A stretch of DNA of 64,000 nucleotides from Yinghuangia elevatio (GCF_040649515.1 NZ_JBEZFP010000005.1:67778-131777); one strand, 5' to 3'. Counted from the first letter of the stretch, positions 24,248 through 33,300 are shown. Made by a program: numbers and translations. Notes: a model not told the origin generated them from the sequence alone.

Positions 24248-27142
24248 TCAGTACCGGCGGTCCACCACCGCCCCGGTCGCCGCCGTCCACACGATGTACC
24301 CGAACTGGAAGTCCGACCTGCGGCCGCCCGGCACCGCGTACTCGTCGCTCGTCGGGTAGCCGAGATAGGAACGCTCGGCGCCGCGTGCGGTCCACCGGGT
24401 CCGGATCAGGCCGTGCACCTCGTGCGCGCCGGTCGCGGGCGACCACAAGACGGCGCCGCCCTCGAACGTGTTGGCGCGGCCGCGGCCGTCCGCCGTGGGC
24501 GTCTCGTCGGTGGTCGGGAAGCCGAGGATGCCGCCGTCCCAGCCGAACTGGCCGTACTTCGTGAAGATCGCGCCGTACACGCTGCGTGCGCCGGTCGAGC
24601 TCTTCCAGTAGACGGCGCCGTTCTGGAAGTTGTTGTAGCGGCCCGCTCCGCTGCGCGTCGTGGCCTCGTCGGTGGTCGGGTAGCCGTTCGGCCCGCGCTC
24701 CCAGCCGAGCGCCGCCCACTTGCTGCGGATCGCGCCATAGACGAGATGCGCCCCGGTGCCGGGCGTCCAGTACGACGACGCGCCGTTCGCAAAGTGGTTG
24801 AAGCGCCCGACCCCGTCCGGGGTACGCGTCTCGTCGGTGAGTGGTGCGCCGAACACCGGGGCGCCGCCGCCCGCGAGGTAGTTGCCGAGGATCATGCCGT
24901 GCACCTCGTGCACCCCCGTCGCGGGCGTCCAGTACGCACGTCCGCCCGCGAAGTCCCGGTGGCGCAGCGCCGCGTCGCCCGTCTCCGGCCCCGTCGGCGC
25001 GCCGAGCAGCGTGCGGAAGGCGGCGTCCGTCGCGTACCGCCGGTCGATCGGGGTCAGGTAGTTCGTGGTCAGCGTGACGTCGCCGTCGGGCATGACGAGC
25101 TCGCGTGACCTGGACCCGCCGTCCGCCCACGACGCGAAGGTGGCTACCCCGTCGACCGCGACCTCGGGGGCTATCACCGTGACCCGCGCCCCGACCGTCA
25201 GCGGCACGCTCCGCACGGCCATGGCGTTGACCGTCACCGCGGCGGGGGTGGTGCCCGCGATCGTGAGGGTGCGGAGTTTGGGCTTGGCCGTGTAGGTCGT
25301 ACTGGCCACCACGCCGTCGCCGTCCGTCGCGGACGCGGTGACGACCAGACTCGTGTTGTCGCCGTGGTCGGTGAACGGCACCGCGTATGCGGGCCCGTCG
25401 AACGACGTGCCCACGTGGTCGTGGCAGTACGGGCCGCTGCAGTGCAGGATCGTCGAGGTCCAGCGGATCGCGAGCGGACCGCTCTCGGCGTCGGTCGCGC
25501 TCGCGGTCAGGTGCACCGGGTCGCCGACCTTGAACACCGTGCCCGGCGGCGGTGTGGTGAGCGTCAGCACCGGCGCGTTGTTCGCCGGAACGACGGTGAC
25601 CTCCACGGTGTTCGCGGCGCCCGAGGGGTCGCGCACGGTCAGCCGCGCGGTGAGCGGGCTGGTGCCCGGAGCCGCGTACGTGTGGCTCACCCGGAGCCCC
25701 GTCGCACCGGTGCCGTCGCCGAACTCCCAGGTGTACGTGAGCGGATCGCCGTCGAGGTCGGTCGAGCCGCCGCCGTCGAAGGTCACCGTGCGGGTGGCGG
25801 CGTCGGTGGTCGTGGTGGCCTGGGCGGTAGGGGCTCGGTTGCCCGGGGCGTAGACGAGCCGGCGCAGCTTGGCACCGACGATGTCGGCGTAGACGATGTC
25901 GCCGTTGACCGCGGTGCCGAACTTGACCGGGGCGCCGATGCCGGTGCCGAAGCCGCCGGCCTCGGGGGGCCGGGTGAGGTTGCCGGCGGCGTCGTACTTG
26001 AGCGTGTATAGGCGGTTGGAGCTGTAGTCGCCGAAGAAGTACGCGCCCCGGTAGGCCGCGGGATAGGAGCTCCCGGTGTAGACGACCCCGCCGGTGACGG
26101 CGGTGCCCTGCGGGCCGTGCACGTACGTCCACAGCGGCTTGGCGCCGCCCACGCCGCGGCAGGCGTCGAGGTCGGCGTACCCGGGCGAAGGTGCGTTGCC
26201 CTCGCGGCAGGGCCAGCCGTAATTGGAACCGGGCCGGATCAGGTTGACCTCCTCCCAGGTGAAGAAGCCGACGTCGCCGAGGACCGGGGCTCCGGTGGCG
26301 GGATCGAGGCTGAAGCGGAAGGGGCTGCGGAAGCCGTACGCGTGGATCCGGCTGCGCCACGACGTGGGGTTCGCCGCGTCGTAGAACGGGTTGTCGGGCA
26401 CGCCGCGCCCGTCCGGGTACATGTGGATCAACTTGCCGTAGCCGCCGGAGAGATCCTGCGCGCGGAAGGCGAGCGGGTCGACGAAGCGGTAGTCGGCGCT
26501 GTCGCCGATGGAGACCCACAGCGTGCCGTCGGGGGCGGCGATGATCGTGGTGATGGTGTGGGTGTGCGCGTTGGCCACAAGGTCGATGAGGACGCGCGGG
26601 TTGGTGAGCCCGCTCGGCTCGCCGGTTCCGGACCCGGCCCCGGTCCCGGTCCCAGTCCCAGTCCCAGTCACTGTCCATGACTCCAGACGCAGATGCCAGA
26701 CCCCGTCGACGGTGACGACGCGCGAGGTGTAGATCGTGCGCGAGGTGTTGTAGTCGTGGGCGACCGCGAGCCCGACGAGACCGAGGTCCTGCTCGGTGGT
26801 GACCGGCAGTTGGGCGACGGTGCGGGCGGCGCCCGCCGAGGACACCCAGGCGACCCGGCCGTTCTTGCCGGTCGTGAAGTAGCCGCCGTCCGGCGTCCAC
26901 GCGAAGTCGGTCAGCAGCTCGGATTGCCCGGTGGGCATGTCGCGCAGTTGGAAGCCGACCGGCAGCGCGGGCGCCGCCGACGCGGTGCCGCCGCCCCTGA
27001 GGACGACAAGGGGTATGGCGAGGAGCGCGGCGAGCAGGACGGTGAGGACGGCTCTTACAGGTCTTACGGCCCTTACGGGCCAGACGGCTCTTACAGGTCT
27101 TACGGCTCGTGCGGCGGATATATCGGCGGGCTTTGCGTCCAT
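24248..27142 (-). CDS. Secreted multidomain protein: sorbosone-dehydrogenase-like propeller, PKD, LGFP repeats
   Basis: 964 aa. The signal peptide has an odd repetitive front, RAVRPVRAVWPVRAVRPVRA, before a hydrophobic core and ASA cleavage region. Residues ~55-420 are a glucose/sorbosone-dehydrogenase beta-propeller (LTDFAWTPDGGYFTTGKNG, GKLIHMYPDGRGVPDNPFYD, GSNYGWPCREGNAP, VTGGVVYTGSSYP). A PKD domain (~432-520: DGDPLTYTWEFGDGTGATG) and a second Ig-like segment (~520-610) follow. The C-terminus (~700-960) holds about five LGFP repeats (HFANGASSYWTPGTGAHLVYGAI, GWERGPNGYPTTDE), a module linked to cell-wall binding. A (GT)n-rich low-complexity patch interrupts the propeller near residue 155. 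Start chosen at ATG 27142 just before the signal peptide. Confidence 0.88.
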   Translation of the reverse strand: MDAKPADISAARAVRPVRAVWPVRAVRPVRAVLTVLLAALLAIPLVVLRGGGTASAAPALPVGFQLRDMPTGQSELLTDFAWTPDGGYFTTGKNGRVAWVSSAGAARTVAQLPVTTEQDLGLVGLAVAHDYNTSRTIYTSRVVTVDGVWHLRLESWTVTGTGTGTGTGAGSGTGEPSGLTNPRVLIDLVANAHTHTITTIIAAPDGTLWVSIGDSADYRFVDPLAFRAQDLSGGYGKLIHMYPDGRGVPDNPFYDAANPTSWRSRIHAYGFRSPFRFSLDPATGAPVLGDVGFFTWEEVNLIRPGSNYGWPCREGNAPSPGYADLDACRGVGGAKPLWTYVHGPQGTAVTGGVVYTGSSYPAAYRGAYFFGDYSSNRLYTLKYDAAGNLTRPPEAGGFGTGIGAPVKFGTAVNGDIVYADIVGAKLRRLVYAPGNRAPTAQATTTTDAATRTVTFDGGGSTDLDGDPLTYTWEFGDGTGATGLRVSHTYAAPGTSPLTARLTVRDPSGAANTVEVTVVPANNAPVLTLTTPPPGTVFKVGDPVHLTASATDAESGPLAIRWTSTILHCSGPYCHDHVGTSFDGPAYAVPFTDHGDNTSLVVTASATDGDGVVASTTYTAKPKLRTLTIAGTTPAAVTVNAMAVRSVPLTVGARVTVIAPEVAVDGVATFASWADGGSRSRELVMPDGDVTLTTNYLTPIDRRYATDAAFRTLLGAPTGPETGDAALRHRDFAGGRAYWTPATGVHEVHGMILGNYLAGGGAPVFGAPLTDETRTPDGVGRFNHFANGASSYWTPGTGAHLVYGAIRSKWAALGWERGPNGYPTTDEATTRSGAGRYNNFQNGAVYWKSSTGARSVYGAIFTKYGQFGWDGGILGFPTTDETPTADGRGRANTFEGGAVLWSPATGAHEVHGLIRTRWTARGAERSYLGYPTSDEYAVPGGRRSDFQFGYIVWTAATGAVVDRRY

Positions 27143-27161
27143 GAAGGCCCCCAAAGAAGGA

Positions 27162-27184
27162 CATACGCCTGCGTACTGCGTATG
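27162..27184. promoter_or_regulatory. Inverted repeat upstream of the propeller gene
   Basis: CATACGC, nine bases, then GCGTATG, located 20-42 bp upstream of the ATG. The same half-sites with a 2-bp spacer occur at 45840-45855. Possible operator; the binding protein is unknown. Confidence 0.4.
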
Positions 27185-27257
27185 ACGCTTCCGGCAAGGG
27201 GCTTGGTTGTGCGGTTGCGGACGGTTTGTCGGGGCGGGGCCTGGGGCGGTACTGGCT

Positions 27258-28232
27258 TCAGCCGACTGGCACGGTTCGTGCCGTGATATGTGACGCGGCC
27301 AGGGCGTCGTGGCGGGCGGCGTTGCGGCGGTGCAGCGCGCCGACCCACTCGGCCGCCGCCTCCGCCTGCCGCAGGGTGGCCGGGGCCACGCCGAGAATCC
27401 GGTGCAACTCGCGTACGCCGTGGTCGAGTTGGGTGCGCCAGGCACCGAACAGGACGGTCGCGCTCTGGAACGCGGTGGGTACGGAGTGGCCGTACTCGCG
27501 CATGAGGACCGGTACGAGAGAGAGGCGCGCACCGGTCTCGATGGCACGCGGGTAGCCGGCGAGGTCCTCGTCGACGCCGACCAGCAGGCCGGCCAGTTCG
27601 TCGAGCGGCGGTACGCCTTCCGCGATCGGGCCGCCGGGACCGCCGAGGGCGGGGTCGAGGCGGTGCAGCACGGTGAGCATCGGGACGGCGGTCCGGTCGA
27701 CGCGGTTGTCCAGGAACTCGGCAAGGCCCGGCGACGTGTCGGCGGCCAGCCACTGCTGCTCACGGCAGGCTGCCACGGTGTGCCGGGCCAGCGCGTCGGC
27801 GAGTTCGGGCAGCAGCCCGGCACCGTCGGCCGCCACGATGCGCTCGTAGATGTCGGTGAGAGCGAGGTGCAGCGCGTCTGCCCCGGTCGTGTAGCCGTCC
27901 TTCAGCACGGACACCAGGGACGCGCAGTAGTCCGCGTCCCAGCCGACGGTCTCCGCGCGGTCGGCGAGTACCGCGAGCCAGGTCGCGAACAGCGCTCCGA
28001 CGCGCAGCACTCCGATGGGCGCGTCGCGCATCACCTCCGCGACGGGGACGGCGGGGTGCGTACGGTCCACCTCGCCGCCTTCACCCAAGGCGTGCAGGCC
28101 CATGCGCTGTGCCCACGCGCGCGTCTCGTCCGCCACGGTCCCGCCCTCGGGATGCGGCTCGACGCGCGGACACCGCGTGCCCACATGCGTCATCGCCTCG
28201 GTGACAAGCGAGTCGACGTCGCCCCGGGGCAC
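27258..28232 (-). CDS. Terpene-synthase-fold protein with degenerate metal-binding motifs
   Basis: 324 aa from GTG 28232 (GAGGGG 7 nt upstream; a TTG 6 bp earlier is possible). The helical pattern is that of class I bacterial terpene synthases: ADETRAWAQRMGLHAL near the N-terminus, the ~220-residue LAGLLVGVDEDLAGYPRAIE segment aligned with the NSE motif, and RLSLVPVLMREYGHSVPTAFQSA after it. However, the Asp-rich motif region reads ATWLAVLADRAETVG without DDxxD, the NSE residues are replaced around Asp221-Glu222-Asp223, and the usual C-terminal Arg-Tyr is absent. It may be inactive, use other chemistry or act as a binding protein. It lies 4.8 kb from the family 2B encapsulin. Confidence 0.68.
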   Translation of the reverse strand: MPRGDVDSLVTEAMTHVGTRCPRVEPHPEGGTVADETRAWAQRMGLHALGEGGEVDRTHPAVPVAEVMRDAPIGVLRVGALFATWLAVLADRAETVGWDADYCASLVSVLKDGYTTGADALHLALTDIYERIVAADGAGLLPELADALARHTVAACREQQWLAADTSPGLAEFLDNRVDRTAVPMLTVLHRLDPALGGPGGPIAEGVPPLDELAGLLVGVDEDLAGYPRAIETGARLSLVPVLMREYGHSVPTAFQSATVLFGAWRTQLDHGVRELHRILGVAPATLRQAEAAAEWVGALHRRNAARHDALAASHITARTVPVG

Positions 28233-28406
28233 GGTCAAGCCCCTCTGCTGCTGTTGCTGGTAGCCGGCTTCATGGCCATTGGCCTGCCACGGAGTGGCGC
28301 TCCCGAAACGGCGTACGTCGCCGACACACTCGGGCGGCCTAACGCCGGACGCCGCGGGGGCGCCAAGCGGGCGAAGGACGGCAGGCGGAGAAGGGGTGAC
28401 GGCGCG

Positions 28407-28808
28407 TCAGAGGCGGGAGAGCGCTTCGGCCACGGCCCGGGCCACCGCGTCGCCGGGGCTCTCGCGGTCCGCGGCTTCGGCGTCGTCCGCCGGCACCAGG
28501 TCGGGGAGTTCGGCCACCCTGGTGACGGCGTCGGCGGGGAGGTCGCCGTACAAGTGCGGGAACAGGTCACCGCCGCGCGAGGGTTCCCAGCGCAGCGCGT
28601 CGCCGAGGCGGTTCGTGTCGACGGCAAGCAGGGTGAGCCCGGTGCGTCCCGCGAAGTGGCGGCGCGCCGTCTCGCCGACCTGGGCGGCCGTCGAGAAGTG
28701 GATGTACCCGTCGCGGCGGTCGACGTCGGATCCGGCGAACACCCCAGCGGCTTCGGCACTTTCCCACTCCGGGGTGGACAGCAGTTTGTAGATCACCGAA
28801 GGGTCCAT
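28407..28808 (-). CDS. DUF952 family protein
   Basis: 133 aa from ATG 28808. DPSVIYKLLSTPEWESAEAAGVFAGSDVDRRDGYIHFSTAAQVGETARRHFAG is the characteristic DUF952 block (DGYIHFST), followed by LTLLAVDTNRLGDALRWEPSRGGDLFPHLYGDLP. The family resembles ADP-ribosyltransferase folds and has no proven role. Divergent from the PPOX gene with only 29 bp between start codons, so at least one of the two transcripts is probably leaderless. Confidence 0.87.
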   Translation of the reverse strand: MDPSVIYKLLSTPEWESAEAAGVFAGSDVDRRDGYIHFSTAAQVGETARRHFAGRTGLTLLAVDTNRLGDALRWEPSRGGDLFPHLYGDLPADAVTRVAELPDLVPADDAEAADRESPGDAVARAVAEALSRL

Positions 28809-28837
28809 GAACCGAGCGTACGGCGTATGGTTCGGCC

Positions 28838-29245
28838 ATGGCTTTCGACCCTGCGGAGACCGAGCGCGAGTTGGCGCGGCTCGGTGCGGCGAAGTATCTG
28901 CTCCTGACGACCTACCGCAAGGATGGCAGCCCCGTGCCCACACCCGTATGGGTGGCACGGGACGAGGGGACCCTGGTGGTCTGGACAGCCGGGGCCACGG
29001 CCAAAGTGCGACGGCTGCGCCGGGACCCGCGTGTCGAGCTGGCCGAGTGCACGTTCAAGGGCGCGCCCCTGGGCCCCGGGATTGCCGGGACCGGGCGCGT
29101 TCTGGACGACTTGGAGGCGAGCGACAAGGTGCGCGCCCTGATCAAGAAGAAGTACGGCGTGACCGGCTGGCTGACCGTGCAGGCGAGCGTCCTGCGGCGC
29201 GGTCGGTCCGGAACCCTGGGGATCGAACTGACACTGACGGGATAA
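28838..29245 (+). CDS. PPOX-class F420-dependent (or FMN) oxidoreductase
   Basis: 135 aa. Split-barrel fold: AAKYLLLTTYRKDGSPVPTPVWVARDEGTLVVWTAGATAKVRRLRRDPRVELAECTFKG, the pattern of actinobacterial PPOX proteins binding F420 or FMN, with YGVTGWLTVQASVLRRGRSGTLGIELTL at the end. TATGGT six bases before the ATG could be a -10 box giving a leaderless transcript. Role unknown; such proteins reduce diverse small molecules. Confidence 0.87.
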   Translation: MAFDPAETERELARLGAAKYLLLTTYRKDGSPVPTPVWVARDEGTLVVWTAGATAKVRRLRRDPRVELAECTFKGAPLGPGIAGTGRVLDDLEASDKVRALIKKKYGVTGWLTVQASVLRRGRSGTLGIELTLTG

Positions 29246-29260
29246 GGCGGCGAGGAGCGG

Positions 29261-29379
29261 GCGGCCGGGCGTGGCGGCCGGGCGACGCGGCCGGGCCGGG
29301 CGACGCGGCCGGGCGACGCGGCCGGGCCGGGCGAGGCGGCCGGGCGACGCGGCCGGGCCGGGCGAGGCGGCCGGGCGAC
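29261..29379. repeat. Alternating 13- and 18-bp GC-only tandem repeat
   Basis: Eight units: GCGGCCGGGCGAC-type 13-mers mixed with GCGGCCGGGCCGGGCGA-type 18-mers. The rest of the 542-bp gap (29246-29787) holds an 8-bp inverted repeat GTTCCGCC/GGCGGAAC at 29514-29536 and otherwise no recognisable gene. Confidence 0.88.
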
Positions 29380-29787
29380 GCCGACGTGTACGTGAGGCGG
29401 CGGGCGGTGTGAGGCGGGCAGGGTGCGACAGGCGGCACCCGCGGCCCGGCCGAGCGCATGTTCGACCGGGCCGCGGTCTGCCGGCCCCGCAAGGGTGAGC
29501 CCGTGACGATCGAGTTCCGCCGATCGTTGGCGGAACAAGGAGCCACACCGCACAGCCACACGACAGGTCACGACTTGCTCTACTTAGTGGGCGCAGGTGG
29601 GTGGTGAGCTGGGCCCGGCGAGCGGCGCGGCCGGTGGGCCGCGCCGCTCGGCAACGACCCTCGCCGACGCGCTCGGACCGCATGTTGAGCGGCCGCGAAC
29701 CGGCTCCCGCCCCCGGGAACGCTTCCCTGCTCCCTGGTTCCCGCTCGGCCGTAGCGCGTTCGTCCCTTCCCCGCTCCCCCGCTCGGG

Positions 29788-30909
29788 CTACTCGGTCAGT
29801 TCTTCGCGTACGGCTGCGGCGAAGGTGTCGATGTCGGCCTCGGTGGTGTCGAACGCGGTCATCCAGCGCACCTCGCCGGTGGACTCGTCCCACGTGTAGA
29901 AGCGGAAGCGCTTCTGCAGGCGCTCGGTGGCCTCGGCGGGGAGCACGGCGAAGACCGCGTTCGAGCGCACCGGGCGGGTGAGCGCCACGCCCGGGATGTC
30001 GCGGACCGCGTCGGCGAGGCGCGCGGCCATCGCGTTGGCGTGCGAGGCGTTGCGCAGCCACAGGTCGCCCGCGAGCAGCGCCTCGAACTGCACGGAGACG
30101 AACCGCATCTTCGACGCGAGCTGCATCGAGAGCTTGCGCAGGTAGTCGAGGCCGCGGACCGCGTCGGGGTTGAGCACGACGACGGCCTCGCCGAACATCA
30201 GGCCGTTCTTCGTCCCGCCGAACGACATGATGTCCACGCCCGCGTCGGTGCTCAGCGCGCGCAGCGGCACGCCCAGCGACGCCGCCGCGTTGGCCAGCCG
30301 CGCGCCGTCGAGGTGCACGAGCATGCCCTGGTCGTGCGCGTGGCGGCAGATCTCCGCGATCTCCTCGGGCGAGTAGACGGTGCCCAGTTCGGTGCTCTCG
30401 GCGATGGACACCACGCGCGGCTGCGCCCGGTGCTGGTCGCCCCAGCCCCACGCCTGACGGTCGATCAGCTCGGGCGTCAGGCGGCCGTCCTCGGTGGGCA
30501 CCGTCAGGAGCTTGAGGCCGGCGAGCTTCTCCGGAGCGCCGCACTCGTCGACGTGGATGTGCGCGCTCTCGGCGCAGATCACCGACTCCCAGCGGGTGGT
30601 GACCGCCTGCAGCGCGACAACGTTGGCCCCGGTGCCGTTGAAGACCGGGTACGCCTGGGCGGACGGCCCGAAGTGCGCCCGGAAGACCTCCTGGAGGTGG
30701 GCGGTGTACGCGTCCTCGCCGTACGCGACCTGGTGGCCGCCGTTGGCGAGGGCGACGGCGGCGAGGATCTCCGGGTGCACGCCCGCGTAGTTGTCGCTCG
30801 CGAAGCCGCGCGCGGCGGGGTCGTGGCGGCGCTCTGCGTCGGTGGGCCCGAGCCCGGCCGCGTTCCGGGCCGAGCCGGAGACGGCCTGGTTCTCGACCGT
30901 CTCGACCAT
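29788..30909 (-). CDS. Low-specificity L-threonine aldolase-like PLP enzyme
   Basis: 373 aa from ATG 30909; an in-frame GTG at 30963 overlapping the preceding SDR gene is an alternative. Fold-type I PLP enzyme: RGFASDNYAGVHPEILAAV, AYGEDAYTAHL, FNGTGANVVAL, ESAHIHVDECGAPE, HLDGARLANAAASLG (Asp contacting the PLP ring N) and MSFGGTKNGLMFGE with the PLP Lys234. Splits beta-hydroxy amino acids to glycine plus aldehyde. Last gene of the DUF6421-SDR-aldolase operon. Confidence 0.87.
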   Translation of the reverse strand: MVETVENQAVSGSARNAAGLGPTDAERRHDPAARGFASDNYAGVHPEILAAVALANGGHQVAYGEDAYTAHLQEVFRAHFGPSAQAYPVFNGTGANVVALQAVTTRWESVICAESAHIHVDECGAPEKLAGLKLLTVPTEDGRLTPELIDRQAWGWGDQHRAQPRVVSIAESTELGTVYSPEEIAEICRHAHDQGMLVHLDGARLANAAASLGVPLRALSTDAGVDIMSFGGTKNGLMFGEAVVVLNPDAVRGLDYLRKLSMQLASKMRFVSVQFEALLAGDLWLRNASHANAMAARLADAVRDIPGVALTRPVRSNAVFAVLPAEATERLQKRFRFYTWDESTGEVRWMTAFDTTEADIDTFAAAVREELTE

Positions 30910-30947
30910 GTCGCCGGGGTCGGAGTCGGAGTCGGGGCGACCGGGGG

Positions 30948-31856
30948 TTACTGCGTCAGGCACAAGCGCTGTCCGTTCACGTCGTCGGTGGGCCGGTCCC
31001 ACAGGGCGGCGATTTCTTCGGCAAGGTCGGCCACGTCGGTGTAGCCGGGGAACTTCGCGTCGGGGCGTTCGGCCCGCAACAGGGGCCACACGAGGGCCTT
31101 CACGACCAGGATCGCCGCAGCCGGGCCGTCCATGGGCTCGGCGCCGTCGAAGGGCTCGGCACCGACTGCCACGCGCCCGGCCCCTGCGCCGCTGACGTCC
31201 GCGCCGACAGCCTCCGCGGCACCACCCGTCGTCGCCCCGCCCGATGCCCCGCCCGTCGCCCCGCCTGTCGTCGCCCTGTCGCTCCCGGGCCGTTCGGCGG
31301 CCCGGTCCCTGCGCAGCCTACGGAACGAGTCGGCCATCGCAAGGGTCCAGGTCTCGGCGGCGGACTTCGCGGCGGCGTACCCCGCGTTGCCTGCCGTGGG
31401 CTTGGCGGCGGCGGTCGCGGAGACCAGCACGAACCGGCCGTGCGGTGCGCGCGCGAGGGCGTCGTGGAACGCCAGCGAGGTGTTCTGCACGGTGCGGACA
31501 AGGAGCTTGTGCAGGAACTCCCAGTCCTCGATCGTGTTGTCGCCGAACTCCTTGCCGCCGCGCCAACCGCCCACGAGGTGCACCAGGCCGTCGACGCGAC
31601 CGTGGCGGTCCTCGATCTCGTCGGCCCAGGCGCGCGTCGCGGCGCCGTCGGTCAGGTCGACGATCGTGCCGTGCGCGCGGCCGCGCGGTGCGAGGGCGAC
31701 GGTCTCGTCCAGGCGGTCCTGGGCGGCGTCGGCAGCCTCGACGATCGCGCCGGCCCGCGCGAGCCGGCGTACGACCGCCTGCCCGGCCGGTCCGCCGGCG
31801 CCGGCCACCGCGATGACGGAGCCCTCGGGCAGCAGTCGGAATCCGTCGGGGGTCAT
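30948..31856 (-). CDS. SDR-family NAD(P)-dependent oxidoreductase
   Basis: 302 aa. VIAVAGAGGPAGQAVVRRLARAG is the nucleotide-binding turn; DGLVHLVGGWRGG replaces NNAG; FVLVSATAAAKPTAGNAGYAAAKSAAETW carries the Ser/Tyr/Lys triad. An ~45-residue insert rich in Gly/Ala/Thr (GATGGASGGATTGG) between the catalytic helix and the C-terminal block is low complexity. ATG overlaps the DUF6421 stop (ATGA), indicating coupling. It would reduce or oxidise the partner metabolite of this small operon; substrate unknown. Confidence 0.87.
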   Translation of the reverse strand: MTPDGFRLLPEGSVIAVAGAGGPAGQAVVRRLARAGAIVEAADAAQDRLDETVALAPRGRAHGTIVDLTDGAATRAWADEIEDRHGRVDGLVHLVGGWRGGKEFGDNTIEDWEFLHKLLVRTVQNTSLAFHDALARAPHGRFVLVSATAAAKPTAGNAGYAAAKSAAETWTLAMADSFRRLRRDRAAERPGSDRATTGGATGGASGGATTGGAAEAVGADVSGAGAGRVAVGAEPFDGAEPMDGPAAAILVVKALVWPLLRAERPDAKFPGYTDVADLAEEIAALWDRPTDDVNGQRLCLTQ

Positions 31857-33211
31857 CGGTCGGTACCTCCCACAATGCCCCGAGTGGATGCGATGACGTC
31901 GGCGAGCCTGCGGCGCAGGCCCTCGTAGAACATGCTGAGCGGGAACTCGTCCGGCAGGACGGCATCCACCAGGTGTTTGGGCGGGCCGTCGAGCGGCAGC
32001 GCGTCGGGCCCCTTGGCCCAGGTGGATCCCGGGTGCGCCGGCACGTACGCCGTCACCAGCTCGTACGCGGCCATCCAGTGCGCGACGCGCGAGCGGTCCA
32101 CGCCGCGCCGGTACAGCTCGTCCACCTCGTCGCCGAGGGCGATCACGGCGGCGGTGACCTCGTCCCAGTCGATGGTCAGCTTGCCGTCGTGCCATTCGAC
32201 GACGCCGGCGCGGTGCAGGTAGGCGAACAGCAGTTGCCCGCCGAGGCCGTCGTAGTTGCGTACGCGCCCGCCTGTGACGGGGAAGCGGAACAGGCGGTCG
32301 AACAGCACCGCGTACTGCACGTGGCGGGCCGCGGTGACGCCGTGGCGCTCCAGCGCGACCGCCTCGCGGAAGGCGGTGAGGTCGCAGCGCAGTTCCTCCA
32401 GCGCGTACATCCAGAACGGCATGCGCTGCTTGATCATGAAGGGGTCGAACGGCAGGTGACCGCGGCTGTGCGTGCGGTCGTGGATGAGGTCCCACAGCAC
32501 GAACGCGTCCTGCGCGAGCCCCTGGTCGGCGACCAGCTCGGCGGCGTCCTCGGGCAGGTCGACACCGAGGCTGTCGGCGGCGGCGCGGGTCACGCGGCGG
32601 AAGCGGGCGGCCTCGCGGTCGCAGAAGATCCCGCCCCACGTGAAGCGCGGCACCTCGCGCATGGCGACGGTCTCGGGGAACAGCACCGCCGAGTCGGTGT
32701 CGTAGCCGTCGGTGAAGTCGACGAACGCGATCGGCACGAACATCGGGTTGTCGTACTGCGCGGACTCCAGCTCGGCGAGCCATTCCGGCCACACGACGCG
32801 GACGAGGACGGCCTCGATGTTGCGGTCGGGGTTGCCGTTCTGCGTGTACATGGGGAACACGACGAGGTGCTCCAGGCCGTCGTGCCGGTCCAGCTCCGGC
32901 CGGAAGGCGAGCAGCGCGTCGAGGAAGTCGGGCACCGCGAAGCCGCCGTCGGCCCAGCGCCCGAAGTCGCGCACGACCGCGTCGAGGTACGCGGCGTCGT
33001 GCGGCAGCAGCGCGGACAGCTCGGCGACGGCGCCGGTGATCTCCGCCGTCAGGTCGCGGGCGCGGCCCAGGTCCTGCGCGGATCCGTCGATCGAGCCGTC
33101 GGCGGACTGCATCGGGCGCAGTTCGGCGACCGCCGCCTTCAGACGCGGCCATGCGGAGTGTGTCGCCGCGGATCCCGTCGGGGCGGGCCGGACGGTTGTT
33201 GCTGTGACCAT
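31853..33211 (-). CDS. DUF6421 family protein
   Basis: 452 aa from ATG 33211 (GAGGGG a few bases upstream). Matches my recollection of the streptomycete DUF6421 family: TQNGNPDRNIEAVLVRVVWPEW, ALVADQGLAQDAFVLWDLIHDRTHSRGHLPFDPFMIKQRMPFWMYALEELRCDLTAF, and RNYDGLGGQLLFAYLHRAGVV. The HDRTHSRGH and ELRCDL segments suggest a metal site like those of gluzincin-type or oxygenase helical proteins, but no activity is established. First gene of a three-gene operon with an SDR and threonine aldolase. AT-rich promoter region upstream. Confidence 0.85.
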   Translation of the reverse strand: MVTATTVRPAPTGSAATHSAWPRLKAAVAELRPMQSADGSIDGSAQDLGRARDLTAEITGAVAELSALLPHDAAYLDAVVRDFGRWADGGFAVPDFLDALLAFRPELDRHDGLEHLVVFPMYTQNGNPDRNIEAVLVRVVWPEWLAELESAQYDNPMFVPIAFVDFTDGYDTDSAVLFPETVAMREVPRFTWGGIFCDREAARFRRVTRAAADSLGVDLPEDAAELVADQGLAQDAFVLWDLIHDRTHSRGHLPFDPFMIKQRMPFWMYALEELRCDLTAFREAVALERHGVTAARHVQYAVLFDRLFRFPVTGGRVRNYDGLGGQLLFAYLHRAGVVEWHDGKLTIDWDEVTAAVIALGDEVDELYRRGVDRSRVAHWMAAYELVTAYVPAHPGSTWAKGPDALPLDGPPKHLVDAVLPDEFPLSMFYEGLRRRLADVIASTRGIVGGTDR

Positions 33212-33219
33212 GACACCCC

Positions 33220-33300
33220 TCGTAGGCAGGACGATAGTTCTCGTTAAGGAATTATAAAGCCGAAGATTCTTCGGTTTCAAGTTGCTTTGACGCTCAATCC
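33220..33300 (-). promoter_or_regulatory. AT-rich promoter with 15-bp palindrome upstream of DUF6421 operon
   Basis: This is among the least GC-rich stretches in the window. CCGAAGATTCTTCGG (33260-33274) is a perfect palindrome around one central T. TTAAGGAATTATAAAGC beside it supplies possible -10 sequences. Likely the regulated promoter of the three-gene operon; regulator unknown. Confidence 0.6.

Noticed and set aside
29261..29379. Possible small GC-rich coding sequence
   Set aside because: Pure GC tandem repeat giving low-complexity peptides in all frames and no ribosome site.
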